A stretch of DNA of 64,000 bases from Mesoplasma photuris ATCC 49581 (lineage in GTDB: Bacteria > Bacillota_I > Bacilli_A > Mycoplasmatales > Mycoplasmataceae), in assembly GCF_000702725.1 (NCBI RefSeq), contig NZ_JNJI01000004.1:1-64000 (forward strand). The letters are read 5' to 3'. Shown here piece after piece: positions 33,299 through 46,361 of this stretch (positions within the stretch are counted from its first letter, which is position 1; every line of letters starts with the position of its first letter). The notes under the pieces were generated by a model, which saw nothing but the letters and a program-made list of their open reading frames with translations, did not search any database and was not told the DNA's origin. A program made the translations under genes and the position numbers.

Positions 33299-35405
33299 AT
33301 GCCTCCTTATATTTTTTGTATATTTCTTCTACTTTCTTAAGAATTACAACCATAGCCATTGTATCTCTATTACAATATTTGATCATGTCTGGTAAAATTC
33401 TGTTTTTAAAAGCTGCTTCAGGAATATTTCCATCAACATACTCTCTAAATGTTTGTGAAGCCTTGTCACCTTTATTAATAACTAAATCATTATATGAGAA
33501 ATTTGGCTCTAAAGCTGGTTGAGTTTTTTTGATTGAATAACTACCTTTGAAGTGTGGGTGATAAATTAAAAAATCAGTTGTTTCTTTTTTAGAACTTCCT
33601 GCAAAAAAATCCATTAAATCTATTGTGTTTTGAATGATATAAAAAATTGGTTTTTCAAATTGAGGATAAACAACTGCTAGACATTTTAAAACCGTTTTTT
33701 CAAATGATTCATTGTAAGCAACATAAACTCCTTTTCCATCTCTAAACATATCTTTTAAAAAGTTGATTAAAAATTGTGGGCGAGGATCTTCTATATCTTC
33801 TCCAATAAATTGATAATGATTCATCGTTGATTCATTATTATAATCATATTCATTATTTAAAATAACATCAATTGAATATTGAAATGGAATTTGTTGATAT
33901 GGTGTAGATTTTTCAAATCTCGGTACTGCATGTTTGATTGTTTCAAAATCATACATGTAAACTGGATATTTTTGATAATCACTTAAAACTCTTTCCAATA
34001 CATCGATGTTGTTACTATCTATGCATTTTGAAATATCTTTATTAATAAGTTCTTTGTTTTTAACACCATAAAAAATTCTTTGATGTCTATAAGTGAAACG
34101 GCTTTTGCCATCTTTTTTTCTAGGTAAATTTGGATCTTCTAAACTATTTAAATCGTCTAAATAAACAATCCCTAATTCCCTATAAATTTCTGCTTTAAAA
34201 ACTTTATCAAACTTAGAAAAATCAAATATAGTATCTTCTTGTTTATCAAATCATGGTAAAACATGAGAACAATATGGTGTTTTACTTTCATTTGCAGTTT
34301 TATATATTCAGCCAGCTTTAATACTTTTTCTAACTATTGGTGTTTCACATAAAAATTTATTCATGTATTTTTCGATTTCTAAATCGTTTAAACTTAGAAT
34401 ATTTGAAAGATTTTCAAATATTCAGTCCATATCAAAAGTTGATTGAAATCTTCTATATTCTTCTATTAAGGTCATTCTATTTTGATCATCACCATGAGAA
34501 AATGCATCTAAAAAGAAATACTTTTCTAATTCAATATCTTTATTTTTTAAAACTTTACCAGGTACTGATAAAGTTTTTACAATATCATATGCTTCTTCAA
34601 AATCAATTTTTCCATATGTTTCATAATTAGCTGTTCCTAATTTTGAAATTTTAGAGAAGTTATTAGGAAGATTACCTTCTCCTTTATAATAAGAACTATC
34701 AATTCTACAAATAAAAATATCATCTACTATGTATCCATTTTTTTCTAAAATATAAACTTGATACATAACATCATAAAAATGTTCAATTTTAACTTTAGAA
34801 GTTGCTTTAACTTCATACAAAGCAACATGGTTATCTTTTTTAATTTCTAAAATATCACAACGAGTAAGTAGTTTAAAATCCTCATATTGAAAAGCTGGTT
34901 CATATAAATATTTAATTTTTTGGTTAGTAAGTGCTTCTTTAGTTTTAACTACAGCTTCATTCGAATTTTTATGCCTTACTAAATTAATAGATTCTCAATC
35001 TATATTTTTAAGATTATTTTCATATTGCAATTTTTCATCAAAATATTTGCGAGCTTTTTCTCCAACTTCATTTCCATCAGCTATAGTTTCTCCAGAAAAT
35101 TTAGAAATTTCAAATCCCATTGGATCTTCTCATAATTCTTCTCATTCTTTGGCAAGCTTCTCATAATCTTCAGAATCCTTATTTAAATTCATATATGTTT
35201 CATATACATCAATTGAAGATGCATCTGATGAATACTCATCATTAGAATTTAATTCAGCATCTAAAAAATATTCAAATTTATGCTCTGCTTTTCATTGAAC
35301 ACTTTTTGCAAAATTTTCTTTTGTATTAAAAATTCAGGCAGCTTTAGCACAATCAACGAGTGCTAATTTAAAAATCTCTTTTTTTACGGGTGTTTTTAAT
35401 TTCAT
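33291..35405 (-). CDS. DUF2779 protein, predicted nuclease (704 aa)
   Basis: A 704-residue protein of the DUF2779 family, common in Mollicutes, read across many TGA-Trp codons. The N-terminus has a single Cys in ALVDCAKAAW, recalling the Cas4/RecB-like fold. Near residues 183-200 there is a D...E-x-K arrangement (RCDIL, then YEVKATSKVK), the PD-(D/E)XK nuclease signature. The C-terminal half has YMYDFETIKHAVP (about 483-495) and ends with YCNRDTMAMV, as expected for an RNase H-like 3'-5' exonuclease domain with acidic residues. It thus looks like two nuclease domains in one chain. Substrate and role are unknown. It ends inside the fmt start. Confidence 0.78.
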
Positions 35406-35443
35406 AAATACCTCATTCATATAAATTATATCTTTTTTGAGTA

Positions 35444-35470
35444 TAAAAAAAATAGTCATCAAAAACTATT
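35444..35470 (-). terminator. intrinsic terminator after the basic membrane-anchored protein
   Basis: A short 6-bp stem AATAGT/ACTATT on the minus strand followed by eight T. The stem is weak, but its position between the two genes fits. Confidence 0.6.
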
Positions 35471-35498
35471 CCTTATTATATTTAGTGTATTTTAAATA

Positions 35499-36116
35499 CT
35501 AATTTTTCTTTCTTACAGGAACGAATTTTTCAGTATTTTGTTTTGCAATTTTATCAGCTTCTTTAGCTTTTTCTACTTTAGAAGTTGATTTTGAAGCTTG
35601 TTTTGCAAGCTTCATTTCAGCTTTTTCTTTTTCTGCTAAATCTTTTTCTGTTTGTCTTTCTTGTTTTTTAAGAAGAGATTTTTCTTCTTTTGTTAACTTA
35701 ATTTCTTTTTCAGCAATTGAAATACGTTTTTTAGCATCATCCAGATCAATAATTCCATTTACAATTCAATCTGTTTTGTAATTTTTTTTATCAACTTTAG
35801 TTGTAATACCTTCAATTTCATAAGCTCTAACTTCTAAGATCTGATTTGTTTTAGGATCAATTATTTCTACAATAACATCGAATACGTCACGGTATTTATA
35901 TTCAGCACCTTTTCTTGAATAAACTTTTTCAAATTCAATTCTTAAGTTTTTTTTATTTTCTGTTTTTAAGATATGGTGTTTAATTCTATCTCTAACTTCT
36001 TTATATCTTTTTGCTTTTTCTTTTTTAGAAGCTTTACGTCCTGTAATTGTTGTAACAATAACAAAAACAATAACTACAACTAATAAAATTATTAAAATTA
36101 TTGACATCATGTCCAT
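35499..36116 (-). CDS. membrane-anchored basic protein, unknown function
   Basis: A 205-residue protein with one N-terminal membrane anchor (residues 4-24, hydrophobic Ile/Val run), then a basic cytosolic part. Residues 40-115 look like a small mixed alpha/beta domain (EYKYRDVFDVIVEIIDP); residues 125-205 are Lys/Glu/Ala-rich and predicted coiled coil. One TGA-Trp lies at residue 117. No known family was recognised. It follows mnmA after 55 bases without a clear terminator, so it may be co-transcribed. Confidence 0.7.
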
Positions 36117-36171
36117 AAGCGTACCTCTTTCTTTTTTATTATAAATTAATTAATTAAAATTTTTAGTTTTT

Positions 36172-37356
<1,185 letters not shown>

Positions 37357-37477
37357 TTAATAGTTTGTTTTCAATTAACACATAACCTATGTAGTTTTAT
37401 AAAATTGTAAATTTAAGTAATAAAATTCAATAAAGACATGTTTATATTTGTGCTTATTTATTATCAAAACCTTTATT

Positions 37478-37891
37478 TTATTTTAAAATATTATTTTGTT
37501 TTTTTACTTTTTTGAATAATAAATACCATAAAGGTATGATCGGAATTGCAATTATAAATCCTAGAAATCCAACTGATAAAACACATAATAGAATTATATT
37601 TATTTTATATTCTTTTTTAGTAGTTTCTTTAACTTCTTTTTTAGCAAAAATAAATATAATCAATGAAATAATAGAAATTCATAAACTTGCAAAAAAGAAA
37701 TGTCATACAAAAAATATCGATAATAAAAAATCTCCAAGGGTTTTAATATTTTCAATATCTACTCCTTCATCTTTTTCGATTAAAAATCATCATCCAAACG
37801 GAAAAGCTAGAAGTACAATTGAAATAATTCCATATCCTATTGTTATTCAAAAACTTCAATTTCTTATATTTTTATCTTTGTTTATATCCAT
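37478..37891 (-). CDS. small membrane protein, unknown
   Basis: A 137-residue protein with three or four hydrophobic segments (about 11-35, 53-80, 95-125) and several TGA-Trp. The ends are basic, including KKVKKQNNILK. No family was recognised. It has its own TATAAT box and a terminator, so it is monocistronic. The RBS is weak (AAAGG, 12 bases from the ATG), leaving some doubt about the exact start. Confidence 0.6.
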
Positions 37892-37913
37892 AAAATTAGT
37901 ATACCTTTTAAAT

Positions 37914-37919
37914 ATTATA
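37914..37919 (-). promoter_or_regulatory. -10 box of the small membrane-protein gene
   Basis: TATAAT on the minus strand 23 bases before the start codon; no -35 box at usual spacing. Confidence 0.45.
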
Positions 37920-37980
37920 CTCTTTTTATGTGATGACCTTTTGTGAAGTTTTTGATGCTATCTGAATTAACTTAACTTTT

Positions 37981-38008
37981 AAAAAAAAGCGAAAGAAAAT
38001 TCTTTCAC
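37981..38008 (-). terminator. intrinsic terminator of the NCS2 permease gene
   Basis: A 9-bp stem GTGAAAGAA/TTCTTTCGC (one U-G pair) on the minus strand, followed by eight T, 42 bases after the permease stop. Confidence 0.82.
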
Positions 38009-38049
38009 TTAAAGTTTAATATTTAACTTTAGTTTTTTACAAATTTCAA

Positions 38050-39603
38050 TTAACCGACTATGAAGGCGAGTGAAATAAAGTAGCCGACGAACAATAGTGA
38101 TAATACTCACATTACTATTCCAACCTCTTTTATTTTACCTGTTACTGTTTTAATGAATGTATAACCAATAATTCCAAAAGCAATACCATTAGCAATATTA
38201 TATGTAGTAACCATGAATAAGATTACTAAGAAAGCTGAAATTGCAATTTCTGGTTTTTTTCAATCAATAAGTTTTAATTCAGCAACCATCATCATTCCGA
38301 TATAAATACATGCTGCAGATGTAACACATGCAGGAATAGCTTTAAATATCGGATATAGAGCAATAGCAACTACGAATAATAATCCATTTACAATTGCAGC
38401 AACTCCTGTTCTTGCTCCTTGTTCAATACCAGCAGCCGATTCAACATAAACTCCCATTGGAGATGTTCCTAAGGCCGCACCAACAACTGTTGCACCTGAA
38501 TCAATAACTAATGCTTTATGTGAGATTTCATGATGTTGGTTTGTACGTTTATTTAATTGATGATTAAATGATGCTAAAGTACCTGTTGCATCAAAGAAAT
38601 TCATAAACATGAATACAAAAATCGAAATATACATTACTGGTTTATTTCAAATTTCTACATTAGTAAATTGTTTTCATGTATTTTCAATATTTCCTGTGAA
38701 ACCATCTAATTGATAGTCTCATCCTCAGTTTGGATCACGGAAATTAGTATTAGATAAAGCTCCACCTGCTTGTAATAAACTACTATCTTCGCTTACAGTG
38801 TTTGCCACAATTACAGCAACAATAAATCCGGCTAAAATACCAATAGCTGCAGACCCAGGAACTTTTTTAAAGTGTAAGAATAAAATTAAACCTAATGTTC
38901 CCATACCAATTAAAATTAACGGGTAATTTTCTTGTAATTTAGAAATTGCAGCAATCGGAACTCCTGAATCAGATTTCATTAATCATCCCATGTCAGTTAA
39001 TCCAACAGTTGCAATAAAAAATCCAATTCCAATTCCAAAGGCAATTACTATTTGTTTTGGAATAGCCTTAATAACCATTCTTCTTAGTGGTGTAATAGAA
39101 ACTATTACAAACAATATTGATGATAGCATAGTAGCGATTAACGCTCCTTCATATCCCAAACCACCAACATTAGCTAAGTTGAATACCATCATAGCATTCA
39201 TACCCATACTTGTTGATACAGCAACAGGAATATTTGCAAATAATCCCATCACAATTGATGCGATTGCTGATGCAATTGCTGTTGCTAAGAATACACCGAA
39301 TGAATCCATATTAGCAGCTGGATTTGTAGGATCAGTAACAGATTCTGCACTACTTAAAATTGCTGGGTTTACAGATAAAATGTAAATCAAAGCTAGGAAT
39401 GTTGCTAAACCACCTAAAATTTCTTTTTTTCAAATTGCACCAAGTGTGTCAAATTTGAAGTATCTCTCCATGGCAGCGATAGCTTTGTTATTGCTGAATA
39501 CAAAGTTCTTTGCATTTCTTTCAGCAGTCATTTGAGGCGTCTCGTTACCAAATTCTTCAAACAATAAATTTTCTTCAATAGAAGTATTTTGTTCTTTTTC
39601 CAT
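38050..39603 (-). CDS. NCS2-family purine permease (AzgA/PbuG type)
   Basis: A 517-residue transporter with about 13 membrane segments. It carries signatures of the adenine/guanine/hypoxanthine branch of NCS2: VSTSMGMNAMMVF near 130, and FMFMNFFDATGTLASF near 335, followed by DSGATVVGAALGTSP. It imports purine bases with protons. A purine riboswitch and terminator lie in its leader, which independently supports a purine substrate. The N-terminus of about 60 residues is cytosolic and acidic. The start at 39603 has AAAGG. Combined with apt it forms a purine salvage route. Confidence 0.93.
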
Positions 39604-39627
39604 TTATAACCTTTCTTATAAATTAAT

Positions 39628-39680
39628 AAAAAAACAGAAAAGAGCTTACTCGTGCGACTGAAAACACAAGAGCAAGCTCT
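39628..39680 (-). terminator. riboswitch-associated terminator
   Basis: An 11-bp stem AGAGCTTGCTC/GAGTAAGCTCT (one G-U pair) on the minus strand, with an 18-base loop, followed by TTTTCTGTTTTTTT. It begins seven bases after the aptamer's P1 and lies before the permease start: the likely expression platform. It may also end the dnaJ transcript. Confidence 0.8.
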
Positions 39681-39686
39681 ATTTAT

Positions 39687-39752
39687 AACTCATAATAGTA
39701 CATATGGTGCACTGTAGAGACTCCTGCCCATTATGCAGGATTATATAAGTTT
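39687..39752 (-). ncRNA. purine riboswitch aptamer, adenine-type, with shortened L3
   Basis: On the minus strand the three-way junction is complete: P1 AACTTATA/TATGAGTT, J1/2 TAATC, P2 CCTGC/GCAGG with loop ATAATGG, J2/3 GTCTCTAC, P3 AGTGCA/TGTACT, and J3/1 AUU. The base equal to position 74 is U, which in this class selects adenine over guanine. The L3 loop is CCATA, two bases shorter than the usual CCGUAAA, but keeps the two C that pair with the GG of L2. J2/3 keeps the canonical UCUAC, unlike the 2'-deoxyguanosine variants of M. florum. It precedes a purine permease gene. How ligand binding changes the terminator is not evident. Confidence 0.85.
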
Positions 39753-39773
39753 TCCTATTTAATTTATATTTTC

Positions 39774-39779
39774 ATTATA
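39774..39779 (-). promoter_or_regulatory. -10 box of the riboswitch-permease transcript
   Basis: TATAAT on the minus strand 22 bases before P1 of the aptamer, directly after the dnaJ stop. No -35 box is seen. Confidence 0.5.
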
Positions 39780-39787
39780 TAGGAAAA

Positions 39788-40906
39788 TTATTCTAAACTA
39801 TTTTTAATTTTAAAATCTGTTTCTAATTCAATTTCTTCTAACAATTTTCTCTCTTTTTTAGAAATAGATGTTGGTACTGAAATGTTTATTTCAACAATTA
39901 AATCCCCACGTCTAGAAGATCTACTGTCTTTGTATAAACCTTTATTTGGTATTCTGATTTTTTCTCCCGAATTTATACCTTTAGGAACTTTCATTTTTAC
40001 CAATCCTTCAAAAGTTTCGATTAAAATATCATTTCCTAAAATAGCATCTAAATAAGAAATATTATATTTCATTAACAAATCTGAAGATCCAGAAAGTGAG
40101 AATACTTTTGATTGAGCTAATTTAATATTTACATAAACATTACCTGGGTTACCACCAAGAGTTGATGCATGACCATAACCTTGTAAAACAAGTTGTTGAT
40201 TTGGTCTTAATCCATGAGGAATTGGTACATCGATTGTTTTTGATTTGATGTGTGTTCCGCGTCCATTACATGTAATACATTTATTTAAAATTTCTTTACC
40301 TAAACCTCTACATTTAGAACATTGTTGTTGTGATTGAAAACTTAATGGACCCATTTGTTGAGTAACATTAACAAAACCATGTCCTCCACATTGTGAACAA
40401 GTTTTTACATCGTTAGGATTTTTCGCTCCAATTCCATCACAAGTATCACATTTAGATAATAAATTTAGCTTAATTTCACGATCAACACCATAAATAAGTT
40501 CTTTAAAACTTAATGTCATTTCAATAACAACATCTTCACCATTGATATTTCTTTGTCTACCACGATTTCCACCAAACATATCACCAAACATATCACCAAA
40601 GAATGAATTTCCTTGTTGTCCACCCATGTTTGAAAAGAAATCTTCAAAGCCACCAAATCCACCAGCTCCTTGACCAGAACCTTCCATTCCTGCATGACCA
40701 AATTGATCATATCTAGAGCGTTTGTCAGCATCCATTAAAATACTTGCAGCTTCATTTATTTCTTTAAATTTTGTTTCTGCATCAGCTGCTTTATTTACAT
40801 CAGGGTGATACTTTTTTGCTAAGCTGCGGTATGCTTTTTTAATTTCTTGTTCTGTTGCAGTTTTAGAAACTCCTAAAACTTCATAATAGTCTCTCTTATT
40901 GCTCAT
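39788..40906 (-). CDS. dnaJ: chaperone DnaJ
   Basis: A 372-residue DnaJ that stimulates DnaK ATPase. The J domain has the HPD motif (33-35), then a Gly/Phe-rich part (75-115). The zinc domain has four Cys-x-x-Cys-x-Gly-x-Gly repeats ([32 protein letters not shown]). A C-terminal substrate domain follows. It is the last gene of the hrcA operon. A GCAA-loop hairpin before it may lower its expression relative to dnaK. Confidence 0.97.
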   Translation of the reverse strand: MSNKRDYYEVLGVSKTATEQEIKKAYRSLAKKYHPDVNKAADAETKFKEINEAASILMDADKRSRYDQFGHAGMEGSGQGAGGFGGFEDFFSNMGGQQGNSFFGDMFGDMFGGNRGRQRNINGEDVVIEMTLSFKELIYGVDREIKLNLLSKCDTCDGIGAKNPNDVKTCSQCGGHGFVNVTQQMGPLSFQSQQQCSKCRGLGKEILNKCITCNGRGTHIKSKTIDVPIPHGLRPNQQLVLQGYGHASTLGGNPGNVYVNIKLAQSKVFSLSGSSDLLMKYNISYLDAILGNDILIETFEGLVKMKVPKGINSGEKIRIPNKGLYKDSRSSRRGDLIVEINISVPTSISKKERKLLEEIELETDFKIKNSLE

Positions 40907-40928
40907 ATCGCCTTTCTAAATAAATAAA

Positions 40929-40944
40929 ACTAACTTGCGTTAGT
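40929..40944 (-). terminator. small hairpin between dnaK and dnaJ
   Basis: A 6-bp stem ACTAAC/GTTAGT with a GCAA tetraloop on the minus strand, followed by TTTATTTATTT. It could be a partial terminator or a processing/stability element. Confidence 0.5.
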
Positions 40945-40953
40945 ATTTATTTA

Positions 40954-43259
<2,306 letters not shown>

Positions 43260-43267
<8 letters not shown>

Positions 43268-44288
43268 CTTTTTCTCCCTCTCTATTAATTATTTCTATTA
43301 AGATATTAACCAATTGATTCGCTTGTAAATAATCCACTCTTTTGGGACCAACAAGTGTTAAACTAGTAACTTTACCATCAGTTGTTTTAAATTCTGTTCC
43401 AACAATCGCTATATCATCAATATCTTTTGAAATTTCATTTCCAATTTTGGTATTGATCATATTTAAATTTTTTTGGTTTGAATATGAAGCTTCATATCAA
43501 TCAAATGGAGAAACAGATTGTAATAAATGAATAATATTTTTAATTTTATTTGTATCATTAAATTCAGGGTTTTCTAACATATATTGCATTCCTACAATAT
43601 CTTTTTTAGAATCATTTCCTTGCAAAATAGTTTCAATAAAACTCTCTAATACAAATTCATATTTTATTACTTTATTTTTTAATTCTGGTTTAATTTTGTT
43701 TGTAACATTTTTAATTTCTTGAATATTAGTATTAATCAAGTTATCTGAAAATAATTTGATTGAAATACCCAGATCATTTAATGAAACATTGCTTAAATTA
43801 AATACTTTTTGATGAACTGTTGCATTTGATAAAACAAATATAACTGAAGCCATAGAATCTGAAATTGGTACTAAATCAATTTTTACTAATTTAATATCAG
43901 TTGTGTTGTCTTTTCGTGCAACAATTGCTGTCATATTTGTCATTTCAGAAATGATTTCACTTGCTTTTTCAATAATATTATCAACAGTATAACCACGATT
44001 TAATAATAAATTTTTTAAGTATTTTTTAAGTTCTTTTTCCTCGTGAAGTTCCATCAAATTATCTACATAAAATCGATAACCAATTGTTGATGGTATTCTC
44101 CCAGATGAGGTATGTTGTTTTTCTAAAAAACCCTTCTCCTCCAATACAACTGATTCATTACGGATAGTGGCTGATGAGGCCTTAATATCAAGTAATTCCA
44201 TAATTTTTTTAGAACCAACAGGTTGTTTTGAATTGATATATTCTTGAACAATCGCTTTCAAGATTTTGGCTTGTCTTTCTGTTAACAC
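43260..44288 (-). CDS. hrcA: heat-inducible repressor HrcA
   Basis: A 342-residue repressor that binds CIRCE elements when folded with GroE or other chaperone help. The N-terminal winged helix has TERQAKILKAIVQEYI, KASSATIRNESVVLEEKG and HTSSGRIPSTIGYRFYVD. The GTG at 44288 is correctly placed after GAGGTG and was preferred over the GTG at 44297, which overlaps the RBS. A TGA-Trp lies near the C-terminus. Targets visible in the window are its own operon and lon. Confidence 0.95.
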
Positions 44289-44344
44289 AAATTTCACCTC
44301 GCTTGAATTAATATCTTATAGTTTGAATCATGTGATTCTTTATT

Positions 44345-44372
44345 ATTATAACCCCAGTTTTAGCAAAGTCAA
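44345..44372 (-). promoter_or_regulatory. hrcA operon promoter
   Basis: On the minus strand TTGACT, 16 bases, TATAAT. The -35 box lies in the CIRCE spacer, so bound HrcA would block RNA polymerase. Confidence 0.8.
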
Positions 44373-44386
44373 TAGGTGAGTGCTAA
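44360..44386 (-). promoter_or_regulatory. CIRCE operator upstream of hrcA
   Basis: TTAGCAAAG-N9-GAGTGCTAA on the + strand; one arm is perfect, the other has three changes. Spacing is the standard nine bases. Confidence 0.88.
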
Positions 44387-44390
44387 AATA

Positions 44391-44409
44391 AAAAAAAGCC
44401 CTTAGGCTT
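44391..44409 (-). terminator. intrinsic terminator of the MSC_0882-type gene
   Basis: Stem AAGCC/GGCTT with loop TAAG on the minus strand followed by TTTTTTTATTTT. It overlaps the gene's stop codon and borders the hrcA CIRCE. Confidence 0.82.
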
Positions 44410-45271
44410 AAATGAAAGGAATGATTGATTTCCCTTTTTTCTTTCTCACTATCATATAAGGAATTATAATAAAAAATAATACAATTGCTAAAAATCCAAA
44501 GAATAAAATTATGCATGTTCTGCTTGCTCTTTTTCTTAAATCTTTTGCTTCTTCAATTTCAATTGGTTCATAACCATAATAAGTATTAATATTACCTTTT
44601 CTGTATCTAACCAAAATCAAACTTCCCACATGCATTATTAAAGTAATTATTTCAATAGCAATCATGATGATTATTTCAGTATTTAGTTTTCCAAACAAAA
44701 CATTAGTATCATTGATGTTTAATGTATTTATTGCATATGTGATCCCGATTGATGCTCCACCAAAAATATAAATGAAGAATGCTGTCCAATTTGTATAAAT
44801 TGGTCTTGTAATTAATGATTTATAGTTTCTTCTAATGAAATAAGGAATTGTTTCAACTCCCATGATTAAATCAGATTTATATTTTTTAACATCTTTAACA
44901 ATATGGGAAAAATCAATCATCGCTAACGCCAAAATTACAATTCCAAATCCCATTAAGAAAAACATTCCGATTGGTGATGGTACATATTTAGGATCGATAT
45001 TTAAAAAGTTTTTACCATCTTTTGCAGTATAAGAAAGAATTACAAAAAATAAAGAAACTGACAAACAAATAAAGGCAACTAAAGATATTCCAAAAATTCT
45101 AAATTTTTCTAATTTAATTTCTTTAGCAATTTCACGAGGAATTTTAACACTGTCTAACTCTTTTTTATCAAAATTAGGTTTTGCTAATCTTTGATTTTTA
45201 GCAAAACCAACTTGAGCAGAATTCAATTCAGTTTGATCATGAGTTGGATTTAATTCATAGTTATTTTCCAT
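44408..45271 (-). CDS. MSC_0882-type membrane protein
   Basis: A 287-residue protein resembling the MSC_0882 family of Mollicutes. The N-terminal 55 residues are polar; four membrane segments follow at about 60-85, 100-120, 160-185 and 200-225, and one more at 250-275, with KKKGKSIIPFI at the end. No enzyme motif is seen and the function is unknown. Its start lies inside the 3' end of the 101-residue gene before it, so the two are coupled. Confidence 0.75.
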   Translation of the reverse strand: MENNYELNPTHDQTELNSAQVGFAKNQRLAKPNFDKKELDSVKIPREIAKEIKLEKFRIFGISLVAFICLSVSLFFVILSYTAKDGKNFLNIDPKYVPSPIGMFFLMGFGIVILALAMIDFSHIVKDVKKYKSDLIMGVETIPYFIRRNYKSLITRPIYTNWTAFFIYIFGGASIGITYAINTLNINDTNVLFGKLNTEIIIMIAIEIITLIMHVGSLILVRYRKGNINTYYGYEPIEIEEAKDLRKRASRTCIILFFGFLAIVLFFIIIPYMIVRKKKGKSIIPFI

Positions 45272-45566
45272 TGCGCTTTTCCTTTCTTTGATCTAATGTA
45301 GCTTGTTTTTTAACAGTTACCAACATTTCAATTTCTTTATCAATTTCTGATTTTGCTTGTTCAATTTCAGTCATTTTGAATAATTCTAAATCTTCTTCTG
45401 CATTTATCTTTTTAAAAACATTTTTTCTAAAAATAATATTTAATAAATAACTTAATAAAGCTAATCCACCTAATGCAATAAAGAAATAAAATATTATCGC
45501 AAAAGGAATTTGCTTTGAAAATATTTCAATTCCACTTGCGGGATCTCAAAATCAAGATAACATCAT
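45261..45566 (-). CDS. 101-residue single-span coiled-coil protein
   Basis: A short gene with TGA-Trp codons at residues 5 and 7 (MMLSWFWDP). One membrane segment (about 22-45) is followed by a charged helix with heptad pattern (EEDLELFKMTEIEQAKSEID). The stop lies inside the MSC_0882-type gene (11-base overlap). AGGTG precedes the tandem ATGs at 45566/45563. Not recognised; its conserved-looking coupling suggests a subunit of the neighbouring membrane protein. Confidence 0.65.
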
Positions 45567-45607
45567 TTTAAACACCTACTTTTATTAATTATATTTTAAC
45601 ATTTTTA

Positions 45608-45636
45608 TAAAAAAAGAATCTTTTAAAGATTCTTTT
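45608..45636 (-). terminator. intrinsic terminator of nadE
   Basis: A 12-bp stem AAAAGAATCTTT/AAAGATTCTTTT on the minus strand followed by a T run; it overlaps the nadE stop. Confidence 0.85.
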
Positions 45637-46360
45637 ATCTTTTAAATGGTTTTGGAGCAGTTGCAATATTTCTTTTATGCTCACTTATTTTATGTAATTG
45701 ATCAATTCTTTCTTTTAATTTAGGATCATTATCTTTTCCAATTAAATAATTGTCAATTCTTTCATAAGAAAAACCAATTTCTTTTTCATCTGTCTGATCT
45801 TCTCATAAACCGGCTGTTGGTGCTCTATTTATGATTGAAACAGGCACTCCCATAAGTTTAGCTGCTTGTCTTACTTCACCTTTTAGTAAATGAATGATTG
45901 GGACCAAATCGACTCCACCATCGCCAAATTTTGTAAAATAACCAATATGTCATTCATCTAAATTATCTGTACCTAAAACTAAATAACCCATTGTTTGAGC
46001 AATTGTATATAATGAAGTCATTCTCAATCTAGCTTTAGTATTAGCTAAAGCTAGATTTGATGGTTCAATTTGATTAAATTGTTTTTTAATTGTTTCAAAA
46101 GTATCAACCAAATCTATTGTCATTGTGTTCAATTGATTAGTTTCAACTAATTCCATAGCACAATCAAAATCTTCTTTACTAGAATTGATTGGCATTCAAA
46201 CAGTCATATAGTTCTCTGGAAAAGCTTTTTTAGCTAAATTAGCAACTACAGCTGAATCAATTCCACCACTAATACCTACAATTACACCTTTAGCATTCGC
46301 ATTATTAACAGATTCTTGAATAAACTCTACTAAATAGTCTAAATATTTTTCTAATTTCAT
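45635..46360 (-). CDS. nadE: NH3-dependent NAD+ synthetase
   Basis: A 241-residue amidotransferase-free NAD+ synthetase. The PP-loop is GISGGIDSA (29-37), and [20 protein letters not shown] around residue 135-155 is the family's active-site signature, with TGA for its Trp. It completes NAD+ from deamido-NAD using ammonia. The ATG lies two bases after the obg stop. Length is typical for Mollicutes. Confidence 0.95.
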
Positions 46361-46361
46361 A

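Noticed and set aside
38990-39385. 131-codon + strand frame opposite the NCS2 permease
   Set aside because: It lacks an RBS and mirrors a conserved membrane region; its composition is that of an antisense shadow.
40516-40731. Second minus-strand frame within dnaJ
   Set aside because: It overlaps the Gly/Phe-rich and adjacent part of DnaJ in another phase; DnaJ is clearly the real gene.
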